Positions 25,748 through 34,654 are shown, counted from the stretch's first letter. The stretch is 64,000 nucleotides of DNA from Streptomyces omiyaensis (GCF_014650895.1 NZ_BMVV01000026.1:50234-114233); one strand, 5' to 3'. Notes: a model not told the origin generated them from the letters alone. Numbers and translations: made by a program.

Positions 25748-26557
25748 TCAGTGCTCGCAGTGGGCGTGGGCGAACTGGCCGGGGGTGCGGCCCTCGCCGG
25801 CGGGGCCGCGGTATGCCTGGGCGATGTCGAGCCAGCGGTCGGCCTCGGCGCCGGTGGCGACCAGGGCCAGGTCGTCGCGGTGGCGGCGGCGGGTGACGAG
25901 CAGGCAGAAGTCCTCGGCGGGGCCGGTGATCTTGTCGGTGGCGTCCTCGGGGCCGTAGGCCCACAGCTCGCCGTCGGGAGCGGTGACCTCGATGCGGAAG
26001 TGCTCGGTGGGCGGGGTCAGACCGCGCGAGAGGTAGCCGAAGTCCCGGGTGAGGAAGGCGAAGAAGACCAGGTGGCGCAGGCGCTCGGTGGGCTCGCGGC
26101 GCACGCCGAGGGCGTCGGCGATGTCCTGGCCGTGGCCGAAGATCTCCATGATTCCGGCGGAGGCGAGGACGGCCGCCGGGAGCGGGTTGACCAGCCAGGG
26201 CACGACCTGGCCCTCGGGGACGGCGGCGAGGGCGTCGACGGAGTTCTGGCCGAGGGCGCGGAAGCGGGCGAGGAGCTGGGCGGGCGGGAAGCCGTTGAAC
26301 TGCTTGAGGGCGGCGTTGACGGCGCCGTCGAAGTCGCCCGCGGCACCGGCGGCGAGCTCGGCGAAGCCGTCGGGGTCGGAGGCGGCGGTGCCGGCCAGGT
26401 GGAAGATGAAGGTGAGGTGGGCGATCTGGTCGGCGATGCTCCAGCCGGTGGCGGGGGTCGCGGTGTGCCAGGCCTGCTCGTCCAGTCCCTCGACGAGGCG
26501 GGCGGTCTCCTCGATGTCGAGGGCGAGGGCCTTGAGGACGTCGTTCGTGGCGGTCAT
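25748..26557 (-). CDS. DinB/maleylpyruvate isomerase-like protein (TIGR03084 type)
   Basis: A 269-aa protein with the mycothiol-dependent maleylpyruvate-isomerase-like N-terminal four-helix domain. It contains the conserved WHTATPATGWSIADQIAHLTF segment (His ligands about residues 30-45) and a C-terminal SCP2-like region. Members of this family use or need mycothiol and a metal. In an enediyne operon a thiol-dependent protein could serve detoxification or an isomerisation; both are inferences. ATG at 26557 after GAGGAGACACC. Confidence 0.8.
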   Translation of the reverse strand: MTATNDVLKALALDIEETARLVEGLDEQAWHTATPATGWSIADQIAHLTFIFHLAGTAASDPDGFAELAAGAAGDFDGAVNAALKQFNGFPPAQLLARFRALGQNSVDALAAVPEGQVVPWLVNPLPAAVLASAGIMEIFGHGQDIADALGVRREPTERLRHLVFFAFLTRDFGYLSRGLTPPTEHFRIEVTAPDGELWAYGPEDATDKITGPAEDFCLLVTRRRHRDDLALVATGAEADRWLDIAQAYRGPAGEGRTPGQFAHAHCEH

Positions 26558-26622
26558 GGTGGTGTCTCCTCGGGAGGGAAGCGGAAGGGAAGCGGGGGAA
26601 GGGCGGTACGGGGGGTCGCGGT

Positions 26623-27669
26623 TCAGTGGGCGGCGGCCGCCGCGGGGCGGGGGGCCCTGCCGGGCGCGGGGAGCCGGGTGCCGATGTCGACGGCGGCGGT
26701 GAGCGCCGCCCAGGAGGCGAGCTCGACCAGTTCGCGGTCGCCGGGGTGTGCGGCGCGGAAGGCGGCGAGGTCCGCGTCGGTGATCTGGTGGGGGTTGAGG
26801 GCGATCAGGAGGGCGAGCCGCCCGGTGGGCAGGTGCGCCTCGTCGAGCGGGGCGGTCGCCTCGGCGAGCCAGCCGCGGCCGGGGCCGGGCACGACGCCGT
26901 CGTACGAGGCGAGGACGGTGTGCAGGAGTTCGCGGACGGCTTCGGGGACCCAGCGCTCGGCGGCGTGGTCGACGGAGGCGACGGCCCGGCCGAGGGCCTC
27001 GGCGATGGTGGGGCTGGCCTTCGCCCAGTCGAGTCCGGCGGGCAGCGGGGCGGCGGGCAGCAGCGCCAGGGCGGCGCCGGGCGTCACCGGTGCGCCGCGG
27101 TCGGCCCGCATGGCGCGGGCGACCAGGCGCATCACCGGTCCGCGGCCGGCGGCGGGGGCCGCGTCGGGGACGGGCGAGTCCGGCAGGAAGAGCCGGACCA
27201 TCCGGTTGAGGTAGTGGAAGGTGACGGCGGTGCCGAGGATCTCGGGGGCCTCTGCCGCGTCGAACGGCGGCTGCTCCTGCCCCTGTCGCCCGGTGGCGGC
27301 GGCCGTCGCCCAGACGGCGAGCGGACGGTGGGTGTCGGTGCCGGGCAGGGTGGCCCGCTTGGCCTCGTGGACCTCGACGCAGTAGGAGCAGTCGTTGGCC
27401 CGCGACACCCCGGTCGCGACGGCCTCCTTGGCGGCCCGGGAGACCCGGCCCTCGGCGAGGAGGGTCTCGCGCAGCAGCAGCCAGGAGGCGGCGAGCGTCT
27501 GGGGGGCCGGGGAGTGCAGGGCCAACGGCGGGGCGACGACGCCGAACTCGCGGCGGGCCTGGGCGTAGACCTCGGCGACGGTGTCCTCGGCCCGGGCGGG
27601 CGGGACGGCCGCGATGTGCCGGATCTGCCGGAGCGAGCCCTTCAGCATGAGTCGTACGAGCGGTCGCAT
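26623..27669 (-). CDS. AhpD-like / carboxymuconolactone decarboxylase-fold protein
   Basis: A 348-aa protein with one clear AhpD-like unit carrying the peroxidatic motif NDCSYCVEVH (C94, C97, H101) and a second, degenerate helical unit. AhpD-fold proteins reduce peroxides or act as radical/thiol scavengers, which would suit a cell making a DNA-cleaving diradical precursor. Its promoter region holds a 19-bp palindrome shared with the HxlR regulator gene (see 27692-27710). ATG at 27669 after GGAGGCGGCG. Confidence 0.82.
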   Translation of the reverse strand: MRPLVRLMLKGSLRQIRHIAAVPPARAEDTVAEVYAQARREFGVVAPPLALHSPAPQTLAASWLLLRETLLAEGRVSRAAKEAVATGVSRANDCSYCVEVHEAKRATLPGTDTHRPLAVWATAAATGRQGQEQPPFDAAEAPEILGTAVTFHYLNRMVRLFLPDSPVPDAAPAAGRGPVMRLVARAMRADRGAPVTPGAALALLPAAPLPAGLDWAKASPTIAEALGRAVASVDHAAERWVPEAVRELLHTVLASYDGVVPGPGRGWLAEATAPLDEAHLPTGRLALLIALNPHQITDADLAAFRAAHPGDRELVELASWAALTAAVDIGTRLPAPGRAPRPAAAAAH

Positions 27670-27691
27670 CGCCGCCTCCTTCTGCGCGTCC

Positions 27692-27710
27692 GGGTTGCGT
27701 GGTGCAACCC
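27692..27710. promoter_or_regulatory. Palindromic operator upstream of the AhpD-like gene
   Basis: GGGTTGCGTGGTGCAACCC has 7-bp perfect arms and lies 22 bp upstream of the start at 27669. It matches 16 of 19 bases of the site upstream of the HxlR gene (46236-46254). A half-site repeat, GCAACYCACTGGYC, occurs at 27704-27717 and again at 27737-27750, 33 bp (three helical turns) apart. A role as HxlR operator is inferred. Confidence 0.6.
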
Positions 27711-27720
27711 ACTGGTCATG

Positions 27721-27743
27721 GGGTTGGTTTTTTGAAGCAACTC
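27721..27743 (+). repeat. Left copy of a 23-bp inverted repeat flanking the GMC/DUF5987 pair
   Basis: Reads GGGTTGGTT-T-TTTGAA followed by GCAACTC. The right copy at 30080-30102, on the opposite strand, matches at 19 of 23 positions. The two copies point inward and bracket only the GMC oxidoreductase and its DUF5987 partner. They could be regulator sites or vestiges of cassette movement. Confidence 0.5.
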
Positions 27744-27772
27744 ACTGGCCGGCGAAAAGCCGTCCGGGCGGA

Positions 27773-29440
27773 TCACACGGTGACCAGGCGCTTCTGCTTC
27801 AGCAGCGGCAGTACGCCGTTGCGTCCGTTCTTGTAGCCGGTGGGGGCCGGGGCTCCGTAGGTGACCGCGACTCCCCTGGCCTGGGCGGCGGCGACGATGT
27901 GCGGCACGGCGCGCTCGGCGAGGGCGGCGATGGTCATCGCCGGGTTGACGGTCAGGGCGCCGGGGACGGCGGAGCCGTCGGTGACGAAGATGCCGGAGTG
28001 GCCGCGCAGTTCGTTGGTGTCGTCGAGGGCGGAGGTGGCCGGGTCGTCACCCATCCGGCAGGAGGCCAGCGGGTGGACGGTGTAGGCGCCGACCAGGTCG
28101 TTGGTCCACGGCATCACCTTGGCGAGGCCGTCCTTCTCCAGGATCTCCTTCACGTCGGCGTCGGCCTGGTTCCAGCCGTTCCAGGTGTTCTCGGTCGGCT
28201 TGTAGGACAGGTTGCCGCGGCCGAGCATCTGCTGCGAGATGCGCATCGAGTTGCCGGTGGCCGGCGGCGGGCCGAAGACGCCCTCGTTGTCGTCCTCCGT
28301 CATGCAGAAGATGGTCAGCCAGGACTTCCAGTGCTTGAGGATCTCCTTCTTCTCCCGGCCGAACCAGGTCGGCCCGGAGGCGTCCGGCACCTGGGCCAGG
28401 ATGGTGCCGAGGCCGGGGGGGAAGTAGAGCTGCTCCAGGGAGTAGCGGGAGTACTCGGGCAGCGAGCCGTCGAGCTTGTCCCAGCTGGCCACGGTCGGGC
28501 CCTTGCCGATCGCGTTGGCGCCGTACGGGAGGTTGCCGTCGCCGCGGGTCAGGCCGAGGATCTCGGCGGCCTTGTCCTCGTTGATGATGGCCGTGTTGAG
28601 GCGCTCGCCGTTGCCGGAGAAGTAGCGGCCGACCGCGTGCGGCATGGTGCCGAGGTGGGACTCGCTGCGCTGCAGGATGACCGGGGTGGCACCGGCGCCC
28701 GCCGCCATCACGACGATCTTGGCCTCGATGACGCCGGAGCCGGTCTGCAGCCGGTAGTCCTCGTCGTCGACGATGTTGTAGTGGACCCGGTAGTCGCCCT
28801 CGGGGGTCCGCGTCAGGTGCTGCACCTCGTGCAGCGGGCGGATCTCGGCGCCGTGGGCGAGCGCGGCCGGGAGGTAGTTGACGGTGAGGGACTGCTTCGC
28901 CTCGAAGCGGCAGCCGGCCATCATGAAGTTGCAGTTGACGCACTTGGAGTTGTCGATCGCGGCGGCGAGCGGGTTGGCGGTGCGCCCGGCGTGGTCGCAG
29001 GCCGCGGCCCACAGGCCGCCCGCGTAGGAGGCGTCCTCCCAGCCCTGCTTGCTGACCGAGAGGGACTCCTCGATCCGGTCGTACCACGGGTCGAGGGTGT
29101 CCCTGCTGACCGCCTTCGGCCACATCCGGCGGCCGATGCTGCCGTGCCGGTCGAAGACGAACTTCGGGGCCCGCGGCATGGCCGCGAAGTACACCACGCT
29201 GCCGCCGCCGACGCAGTTGCCGCCGAGCACGCTCATCCCGTCGCCGACGACGAAGTCGAAGATCCGGGTGTAGGAGGAGCCGAGCTTGTAGTCGTGCTCG
29301 AACTCGTCGCTCTTCAGCCAGGGGCCGCGCTCGAGGACGGTGACCTTCGCGCCGCCGGCGGCCAGGTGGTAGGCGGCGATCGCCCCGCCGAAACCGCTTC
29401 CGATGACCAGGACGTCGGTCTTCTCGATCGTGGTGCTCAT
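27773..29440 (-). CDS. GMC oxidoreductase (E9-type), cholesterol-oxidase-like
   Basis: A 555-aa flavoenzyme of the GMC family. FAD-binding VLVIGSGFGGAIAAYHLAAGG lies at residues 9-29 and the C-terminal signature HPLASCRMGDDP then FVTDGSAVPGALTVNPAMTI near 465-530. I also see a Cys cluster CVNCNFMMAGC near 175. GMC oxidoreductases of this type (E9) are conserved in nine-membered enediyne clusters and oxidise alcohols on the core. The ATG overlaps the DUF5987 stop (ATGA), so the two are coupled and probably work as a large/small subunit pair. Confidence 0.88.
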   Translation of the reverse strand: MSTTIEKTDVLVIGSGFGGAIAAYHLAAGGAKVTVLERGPWLKSDEFEHDYKLGSSYTRIFDFVVGDGMSVLGGNCVGGGSVVYFAAMPRAPKFVFDRHGSIGRRMWPKAVSRDTLDPWYDRIEESLSVSKQGWEDASYAGGLWAAACDHAGRTANPLAAAIDNSKCVNCNFMMAGCRFEAKQSLTVNYLPAALAHGAEIRPLHEVQHLTRTPEGDYRVHYNIVDDEDYRLQTGSGVIEAKIVVMAAGAGATPVILQRSESHLGTMPHAVGRYFSGNGERLNTAIINEDKAAEILGLTRGDGNLPYGANAIGKGPTVASWDKLDGSLPEYSRYSLEQLYFPPGLGTILAQVPDASGPTWFGREKKEILKHWKSWLTIFCMTEDDNEGVFGPPPATGNSMRISQQMLGRGNLSYKPTENTWNGWNQADADVKEILEKDGLAKVMPWTNDLVGAYTVHPLASCRMGDDPATSALDDTNELRGHSGIFVTDGSAVPGALTVNPAMTIAALAERAVPHIVAAAQARGVAVTYGAPAPTGYKNGRNGVLPLLKQKRLVTV

Positions 29441-30024
29441 GCTGGGCTCCCGGAGAGGGTCGTGGCGGGGTGGAGGTCGGCGAGCTGCCGGCCGTAGCCG
29501 GCTTCCTGGAAGCGCCACAGCCCGTCGGCGTCCGGGGCGGTGATGCCCATGGCGGTGAGGCCCGGGTGACCGGCGGCGAGCGCGTCGTCGGTGTGCACGT
29601 GGGCGGCGGAGTCGAAGGCCATGTTGCAGAAGAGGGAGAGCAGCACCCAGAAGTCCTTCTCCGGGTGGCCGATGGCGGTGAGCTCGACGATCAGGGCGAC
29701 CCGGTCGTCGTAGCCGAGGGCCACGAAGGGCGGGACGTCGGCGTCGAGGGTCAGACCGGCCTTGGCCGCGTAGACCGCGGCGTGCTCGTTGACGAGCCCG
29801 GCCAGGTCCTCCAGGCCGTCGTGGATGCCGGTGGCGTCCCAGCGCAGGAGGTCGAGCGCGCCGCTGGTGACGGCTCCGCCGCCGGTGCTGACGCCGGCGA
29901 TCGCCCGGTCACCCGGCCAGCGCTTCTCGCCCGGGACGATGGTGTCCGCGTAGGCCTCGAGGGTCAGGGTGGCTTCTTCCCCGATGTCGACCCTTCGCTC
30001 GGGGATTCTCCGTGCTCGGTGCAA
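29437..30024 (-). CDS. DUF5987-like partner of the GMC oxidoreductase
   Basis: A 195-aa protein in the gluconate-dehydrogenase-small-subunit style (LEAYADTIVPGEKRWPGD near residue 18), as found beside GMC dehydrogenases. I chose the TTG at 30024 because GGAGGA stands five bases before it. A longer frame begins at an ATG at 30078 with no ribosome site and runs through a likely promoter (TTGAAA near 30091). It heads the leftward tailoring operon and is divergent from the StrR-like regulator. Confidence 0.75.
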   Translation of the reverse strand: MHRARRIPERRVDIGEEATLTLEAYADTIVPGEKRWPGDRAIAGVSTGGGAVTSGALDLLRWDATGIHDGLEDLAGLVNEHAAVYAAKAGLTLDADVPPFVALGYDDRVALIVELTAIGHPEKDFWVLLSLFCNMAFDSAAHVHTDDALAAGHPGLTAMGITAPDADGLWRFQEAGYGRQLADLHPATTLSGSPA

Positions 30025-30079
30025 CTCGTCCTCCGGTGGGTGGGGTTCCTGGTGGCGTGAGAAGAAAGCTAGAAGCATC

Positions 30080-30102
30080 GAGTCTTTTCAAACAACCAAC
30101 CC
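30080..30102 (-). repeat. Right copy of the 23-bp inverted repeat
   Basis: On the minus strand reads GGGTTGGTT-G-TTTGAA then AAGACTC, 19/23 identical to the copy at 27721-27743. It overlaps the likely promoter of the DUF5987 gene and lies about 200 bp before the StrR-like regulator gene, so a regulatory role is plausible. Confidence 0.5.
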
Positions 30103-30300
30103 GATCCGCGTTCGCGCGAACATCGGTCCTCTGATGCAACTAACCGGAGTCGCATTGTCTCCGGGCCGACTCGCGGAAAAAAACAGGTCGTTCGCTATGC
30201 TCATCCCCAATGCACAGTTCTCCGCGGTGGTCAGGGCCTTTTCCATGGAGTTTGAGGGGACGGCCGGACGCACCTCGATCTCACCGGGGGAAGGGGAGAG

Positions 30301-31407
30301 GTGGACCGCGACGAAAGAACTCTGACGCTGCCGGCCCGCTTCACCCACCGGCTGCCGATCGAGGCCCTCCTGCCCGCCGACTCGCCCCGCCTGAACGGCC
30401 TGGACGAGGAGCACGTGCGACGCCTGGCCGGCATCTACGCCTCGCTGCCGCCGGTCCTCGTGCACCGGACCACGCTGCGCGTGGTCGACGGCATGCACCG
30501 GGTCGCCGCCGCCGCGCACCAGGGGCTCACCTCGGTGGAGGTGCAGTACTTCGACGGTGCCGATGAAGAAGCGTTTCTTCGCTCGGTGACCGCCAACATC
30601 ACCCACGGTCTTCCGCTCTCCGTGGCGGACCGCAAGGCGGCGGCCGAGCGCATCCTGCGCTCCCGGCCCCACCTGTCGGACCGCTCCGTCGCCTCCTGCA
30701 CCGGCCTCGACGCCAAAACGGTCGCCGCCATCCGTCCCCGTTCGACCGCGGACAATCCGCGCTCGAACATACGGATAGGCGCCGACGGCCGGGCCCACCC
30801 TCTGGACCGCACGGCCGAGCGGCTGCGCGCCGCCGAGCTCATGACCCGGCGCCCCGACCTGCCGCTGCGGGCCATCGTCAAGGAGACCGGACTCTCCCTG
30901 GGCACCGCGCACGACGTGCGGCGACGGCTGCTGCGCGGCGAGGCCCCGGTACCCGAGGGCCGCCGGACCGCGGCCGCCCGCCGCGCCGCCGCGGCGCTCA
31001 CCGCGCCCGCCGCCTCCGATCCGCCCGCCCGCCGGCCCCGGGCCGGTCACTCCCCCGCGCCCGCGCCGGCCGCCGCCGCGACCGCCCTCGCCCCGGCACC
31101 CGGCACCGGCGGCTCCCGCGGCTCGATGGAGCTGCTGCGACGGCTCGCCGGCGACCCGTCGCTGCGGCACTCGGAGTCCGGCCGGCACTTCCTGCGCTGG
31201 CTGCACACCCACGTCATGGTCGACGAGGCCTGGCGGCGACAGGCCGCCGCCGTACCCCCGCACTGCACGGACACCGTCGCGGAACTGGCCCTCCAGTGCT
31301 CCCAGGTGTGGAAGAGGTTCGCCGAGGACCTCGCCCGGCGGCGGCTGACCGACGCCGCCCCCGATCCGTCACGACACGCGGCTTCCGCCTCTCGGCAGGG
31401 AGCATGA
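30301..31407 (+). CDS. StrR-like pathway regulator (ParB/sulfiredoxin domain), SgcR1 type
   Basis: A 368-aa protein with an N-terminal ParB-like fold (VVDGMHRVAAAAHQGLTSVE near residues 61-80), two helix-turn-helix candidates (LSDRSVASCTGLDAKTVAAI and LPLRAIVKETGLSLGTAHDV) and an Ala/Pro-rich linker before a helical C-terminal domain. StrR-family proteins activate antibiotic operons, and a StrR-like plus an AraC-like gene stand side by side in the C-1027 cluster. The GTG at 30301 follows GGGGAGAG. It is divergent from the tailoring operon and coupled to the AraC gene. Confidence 0.88.
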   Translation: MDRDERTLTLPARFTHRLPIEALLPADSPRLNGLDEEHVRRLAGIYASLPPVLVHRTTLRVVDGMHRVAAAAHQGLTSVEVQYFDGADEEAFLRSVTANITHGLPLSVADRKAAAERILRSRPHLSDRSVASCTGLDAKTVAAIRPRSTADNPRSNIRIGADGRAHPLDRTAERLRAAELMTRRPDLPLRAIVKETGLSLGTAHDVRRRLLRGEAPVPEGRRTAAARRAAAALTAPAASDPPARRPRAGHSPAPAPAAAATALAPAPGTGGSRGSMELLRRLAGDPSLRHSESGRHFLRWLHTHVMVDEAWRRQAAAVPPHCTDTVAELALQCSQVWKRFAEDLARRRLTDAAPDPSRHAASASRQGA

Positions 31408-31427
31408 TTCAACGACAGGGAGAAACG

Positions 31428-32204
31428 GTGACCACCACCGCCATCGAAGCCGCTGTCCTCCGGGTGATCGATGAAATGCACGCGAATCTCGGCCAGGAAC
31501 TCACGATCGACGACATGGCCCGCACCGCCATGTTCAGCAAGTTCCATTTCACCCGGGTTTTCCGGGACGTGACGGGTACGTCCCCCGGGCGCTTTCTCTC
31601 CGCCCTGCGGCTTCAGGAGGCGAAGCGTCTCCTGCTCGAAACCGAATTCAGCGTGGCCGACATCAGCAGCCAGGTCGGATACAGCAGCGTCGGCACCTTC
31701 AGTTCCCGTTTCAAGGCCTGTGTCGGCGTCTCGCCGAGCATGTTCCGGGAATTGGACGGATTCACCGGGGAGATCGGGTCCGACCCGGCCGCCACGACCG
31801 AGGTCCCGACCGTGCACGGCGCGCTGCGCGGGCGGGTGCACCTGCCGGAGGACCGGGAGCCCGGCCACTGCTTCGTGGGTCTCTTCCCCACCCCCGTCCC
31901 GCAGGGACAGCCGGTGCGCTGCGTCGTCCTGGACGGCCCCGGCTCCTTCGAACTGCGCGACGTGCCGGTCGGCACCTGGCACGTGCTCGTGCACTCCGTC
32001 CCGTACGGCCTGGAGCACATGCCGTCCGGCACCGGCGACGCGGACGTCGTCTCGGTCGGCAGCTACGGTCCGGTGACCGCGCACGAGGACACCCTGCTGA
32101 TGCCCGCCGAGATCACGCTGCGCCCGCTGGACGCGCTCGACCCGCCGATCCTGATGGCCCTGCTGGACCTGCGCACCGACGCGCTCGACCGCATCGCGGG
32201 CTGA
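31428..32204 (+). CDS. AraC-family transcriptional regulator, SgcR2 type
   Basis: A 258-aa regulator with an unusual N-terminal AraC DNA-binding domain: both HTH units lie in residues 8-105 (LTIDDMARTAMFSKFHFTRVF and FSVADISSQVGYSSVGTFSS), followed by a C-terminal sensor-like domain. I prefer the GTG at 31428 (preceded by AGGGAGAAAC). An ATG at 31404, overlapping the previous stop as ATGA, would add eight residues but has a poorly spaced ribosome site. With the StrR-like gene it forms the probable cluster-situated activator pair. Confidence 0.87.
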   Translation: MTTTAIEAAVLRVIDEMHANLGQELTIDDMARTAMFSKFHFTRVFRDVTGTSPGRFLSALRLQEAKRLLLETEFSVADISSQVGYSSVGTFSSRFKACVGVSPSMFRELDGFTGEIGSDPAATTEVPTVHGALRGRVHLPEDREPGHCFVGLFPTPVPQGQPVRCVVLDGPGSFELRDVPVGTWHVLVHSVPYGLEHMPSGTGDADVVSVGSYGPVTAHEDTLLMPAEITLRPLDALDPPILMALLDLRTDALDRIAG

Positions 32205-32230
32205 CCCGGCCCCGGGCCGTGCCCCCGCTT

Positions 32231-32292
32231 CCGGCACACGACGGGAGGGCCGGCCACGATTCCTCGTGGCCGGCCCTCCCGTCGTGTGCCGG
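32231..32292. terminator. Perfect 29-bp-arm bidirectional terminator
   Basis: Arms at 32231-32259 and 32264-32292 pair without mismatch around a TTCC loop, between the convergent AraC and P450 genes (stops at 32204 and 32308). It is the strongest hairpin in the cluster and insulates the regulators from the core operon. Confidence 0.93.
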
Positions 32293-32307
32293 GGCGGACG
32301 CGTGCGC

Positions 32308-33657
32308 TCAGTCCACCGGACGGACCGTCATCGGCAGCCCCCCGCGCATCCGCAGCGACATCATCGGCTCCGCGACGCCCTCGTGCCCCGGCACCACGGA
32401 CAGGTCGAGGTCCCGGGTGACGAGCGCGGTGACGAACACCGCCTCCATCATCCCGAGGTTGCTGCCGACGCAGAACCTCGGTCCCGCGCCGAACGGGATG
32501 TACGCGTACCGCGGCCGGTTCGCCACCCGCGACGGGTCGAAGCGGCCCGGGTCGAAGCGCTCCGGGTCGTCCCACAGGTCCGGGTGCCGGTGCATCGTGT
32601 AGGGGCAGACCAGCACGTCGGCCCCGGCCGACACGGTGAACCCGCCGACCTCGTCGGCCGCCTGGGCGATCCGGGGCAGGATCCACACCGGCGGGTACAG
32701 CCGCATGGCCTCCTGCACCACCTGCGTCGTGTACGACAGCTTGTGCAGGTCCTCGGCGTCCGGCAGCCGGCCCCCCGCGAGCACCGCCCTGGCCTCCTCG
32801 CGCACCAGGTCCCGCACGTGCGGGTGGCGGGCCAGGAGCAGCAGCGTCCAGCCGAGCGTGCTCGCCGTCGTCTCGTGCCCGGCCAGCAGCAGCGTGACCA
32901 GCTCCTCCTGGAGCAGCCTGCGCCCGGTGGCCGGGTCCGGGTGGGCCCGGGCGGCGAGGATCATGCGGGCGAACGCGTCGTCCGCGCCGTCGTCCGCGCT
33001 CATCCGGGCGCCCCGGTCGGCGACCAGCTCGTCGACGGTCCGGGTCAGCTCCCGGCGGGCGGCACGGAACCGGCGCTGGGTGCCGAACGGCACCCAGGTC
33101 GGCACCAGGCCCTGCGAGACCATGTCGAACATGGCCTGGTCCTGCACCGCCTCGAAGGCGTGCGCGATGCCGTCGTGTCCCTCCAGGGAGGTGTCCATCA
33201 GGGTCCGGCCGAGCACCCCGAGGGTGAGCCCGGTGACCTCCTGGAGGACGTCGACGGGGGCGTCCCCCGCGCGGCCGCGCAGCAGCTCCACGAGCCGCCC
33301 GGACTCCTCCGCCACCGCGCCGGCCTGGGCGGCGACCCGCCCCGGCTTGAACGCGGGCTGCACGGTGCGGCGCTGCTTGCGCCACAGCTCGCCCTCGCTG
33401 GTGAGCAGCCCGTCACCGAGCACCTTGCGGGACTCCACCAGGCCGATGCCCTTGTGGTAGTTGGCCGCGTTGTCGGCGAGGACGTGCTTGGCGTAGTCGG
33501 GCCGGTTGAAGATGTAGAGCTTCTTCGGGCCCATGTTCACGCGCACGGCGTCGGCCAGCTCGGCCGCCTCCCGCATCATGCCGAGCCGGTCGACCGCCAG
33601 CTTGCGCAGCAGCCCCGGCAGCGCCCGGACCGGTGGGCCGGGCGGGTGGACGCTCAT
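32308..33657 (-). CDS. Cytochrome P450 (E7-type)
   Basis: A 449-aa P450 with the oxygen-binding I-helix LLLAGHETTAS, the K-helix ExxR in QEAMRLYPP and the heme loop FGAGPRFCVGSNLGM. The position directly after the E6-type flavin reductase in the core operon matches the E7 P450 of nine-membered enediyne clusters, believed to oxidise the nascent core. The ATG overlaps the flavin reductase stop (ATGA). It ends just before a strong bidirectional terminator and is the last gene of the core operon. Confidence 0.92.
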   Translation of the reverse strand: MSVHPPGPPVRALPGLLRKLAVDRLGMMREAAELADAVRVNMGPKKLYIFNRPDYAKHVLADNAANYHKGIGLVESRKVLGDGLLTSEGELWRKQRRTVQPAFKPGRVAAQAGAVAEESGRLVELLRGRAGDAPVDVLQEVTGLTLGVLGRTLMDTSLEGHDGIAHAFEAVQDQAMFDMVSQGLVPTWVPFGTQRRFRAARRELTRTVDELVADRGARMSADDGADDAFARMILAARAHPDPATGRRLLQEELVTLLLAGHETTASTLGWTLLLLARHPHVRDLVREEARAVLAGGRLPDAEDLHKLSYTTQVVQEAMRLYPPVWILPRIAQAADEVGGFTVSAGADVLVCPYTMHRHPDLWDDPERFDPGRFDPSRVANRPRYAYIPFGAGPRFCVGSNLGMMEAVFVTALVTRDLDLSVVPGHEGVAEPMMSLRMRGGLPMTVRPVD

Positions 33658-34199
33658 CGGTTCCCCCCCGGCTGCTGCGGCACGACCTGCCGGAAGCGGC
33701 CGCCGTGGAACACCAGCGGCTCGCGGCCGGGAAGTTCGTCCAGGGCGAGCACCCGGCCGACGTGGATGGTGTGGTCGCCGCCGTCGTACGCGCGCCACCG
33801 GGCGCACTCGAAATGGGCCGCCGCCCCCGCGATCACGGGGGCGGCGGTGGCCTGGCCCGGCAGCCAGTCGACGGCGTCGAACTGGGCCGCGCCGAGCGGT
33901 CGGGAGCGGTCGGCGAAGTGCCGGGCCACGTCCTCCTGGCCGGCGCCGAGCACCGACACCGCGAAGGTGTCGGCCTCGGCGAGGACCCGGTTCATGACGG
34001 CGTCGTTGCCCACGCACAGCAGCACGAGGGCCGGGTCCAGCGACACCGACGTGAAGGAGTTGGCGGTCATGCCGCGCGGGGTCGCGCCGCCGACCGTCAC
34101 GACGGTGACGCCCGTCGCGAAAGACCCGAGGGCCCGCCGCAGCCGCGCGGGGTCGCCGGTGACGGCGTCCCGCGGCGGCGCGACGGTCAGGGTGCTCAT
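33654..34199 (-). CDS. Flavin reductase (E6-type)
   Basis: A 181-aa NAD(P)H:flavin reductase of the HpaC-like family. It has LRRALGSFATGVTVVTVGG (about residues 20-38) and the flavin/NADH segment RGMTANSFTSVSLDPALVLLCV. Family members such as SgcE6 supply free FADH2 to partner monooxygenases. It overlaps both neighbours (thioesterase and P450) by ATGA. Its likely client is one of the flavin-dependent oxygenases of this cluster. Confidence 0.92.
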   Translation of the reverse strand: MSTLTVAPPRDAVTGDPARLRRALGSFATGVTVVTVGGATPRGMTANSFTSVSLDPALVLLCVGNDAVMNRVLAEADTFAVSVLGAGQEDVARHFADRSRPLGAAQFDAVDWLPGQATAAPVIAGAAAHFECARWRAYDGGDHTIHVGRVLALDELPGREPLVFHGGRFRQVVPQQPGGNR

Positions 34200-34654
34200 G
34201 CGGTCCGCCCCGCCAGCGCCCGGCTCTGGGCGCCGTACGGCTCCAGGGCACGGGCGAGGCCGTCCGGAATGCGCGAGGGCACCGTGTTGGTGTTCGGGCC
34301 GCGCATGCACGCGATCCGCTGGCGGCCGCGGGCGATGAGCACCTCGGCCCCGCCGGTCACCTTGACGTAGTCGAAGGTGAACTCCAGCTGGGTCTGGCCC
34401 AGCTCGGACAGGCGCATCCGGATGGACAGCTCGTCGAAGGCGGTGATCTCCGCGAAGAACTCGCAGTCCACCTTCAGCGTGAACAGCTTGAGGTCGGCCT
34501 GGACCTCGGCCAGCACGTCCGGCGCCTTCTGCTGCAGGAACAGCTCCCGGCAGCGGCCCTGCCAGCGCAGGTAGTTCACGTAGTAGACGTTGCCGACGAG
34601 GTTGGTCTCCTCGAAGCCGACCGTGTGCCGGTACTCGAAGTAGTCGTCCGCCAT
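34196..34654 (-). CDS. Enediyne hot-dog thioesterase (E10/TEBC)
   Basis: A 152-aa hot-dog-fold thioesterase of the SgcE10/CalE7 type, which releases the polyene product from PksE. Conserved features are YFEYRHTVGFEETNLVGNVYY at the N-terminus, YLRWQGRCRELFL with the catalytic-region arginine, and DCEFFAEITAFDELSIRMRL. It begins three bases after the PksE stop and belongs to the universal enediyne cassette. Confidence 0.96.
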   Translation of the reverse strand: MADDYFEYRHTVGFEETNLVGNVYYVNYLRWQGRCRELFLQQKAPDVLAEVQADLKLFTLKVDCEFFAEITAFDELSIRMRLSELGQTQLEFTFDYVKVTGGAEVLIARGRQRIACMRGPNTNTVPSRIPDGLARALEPYGAQSRALAGRTA

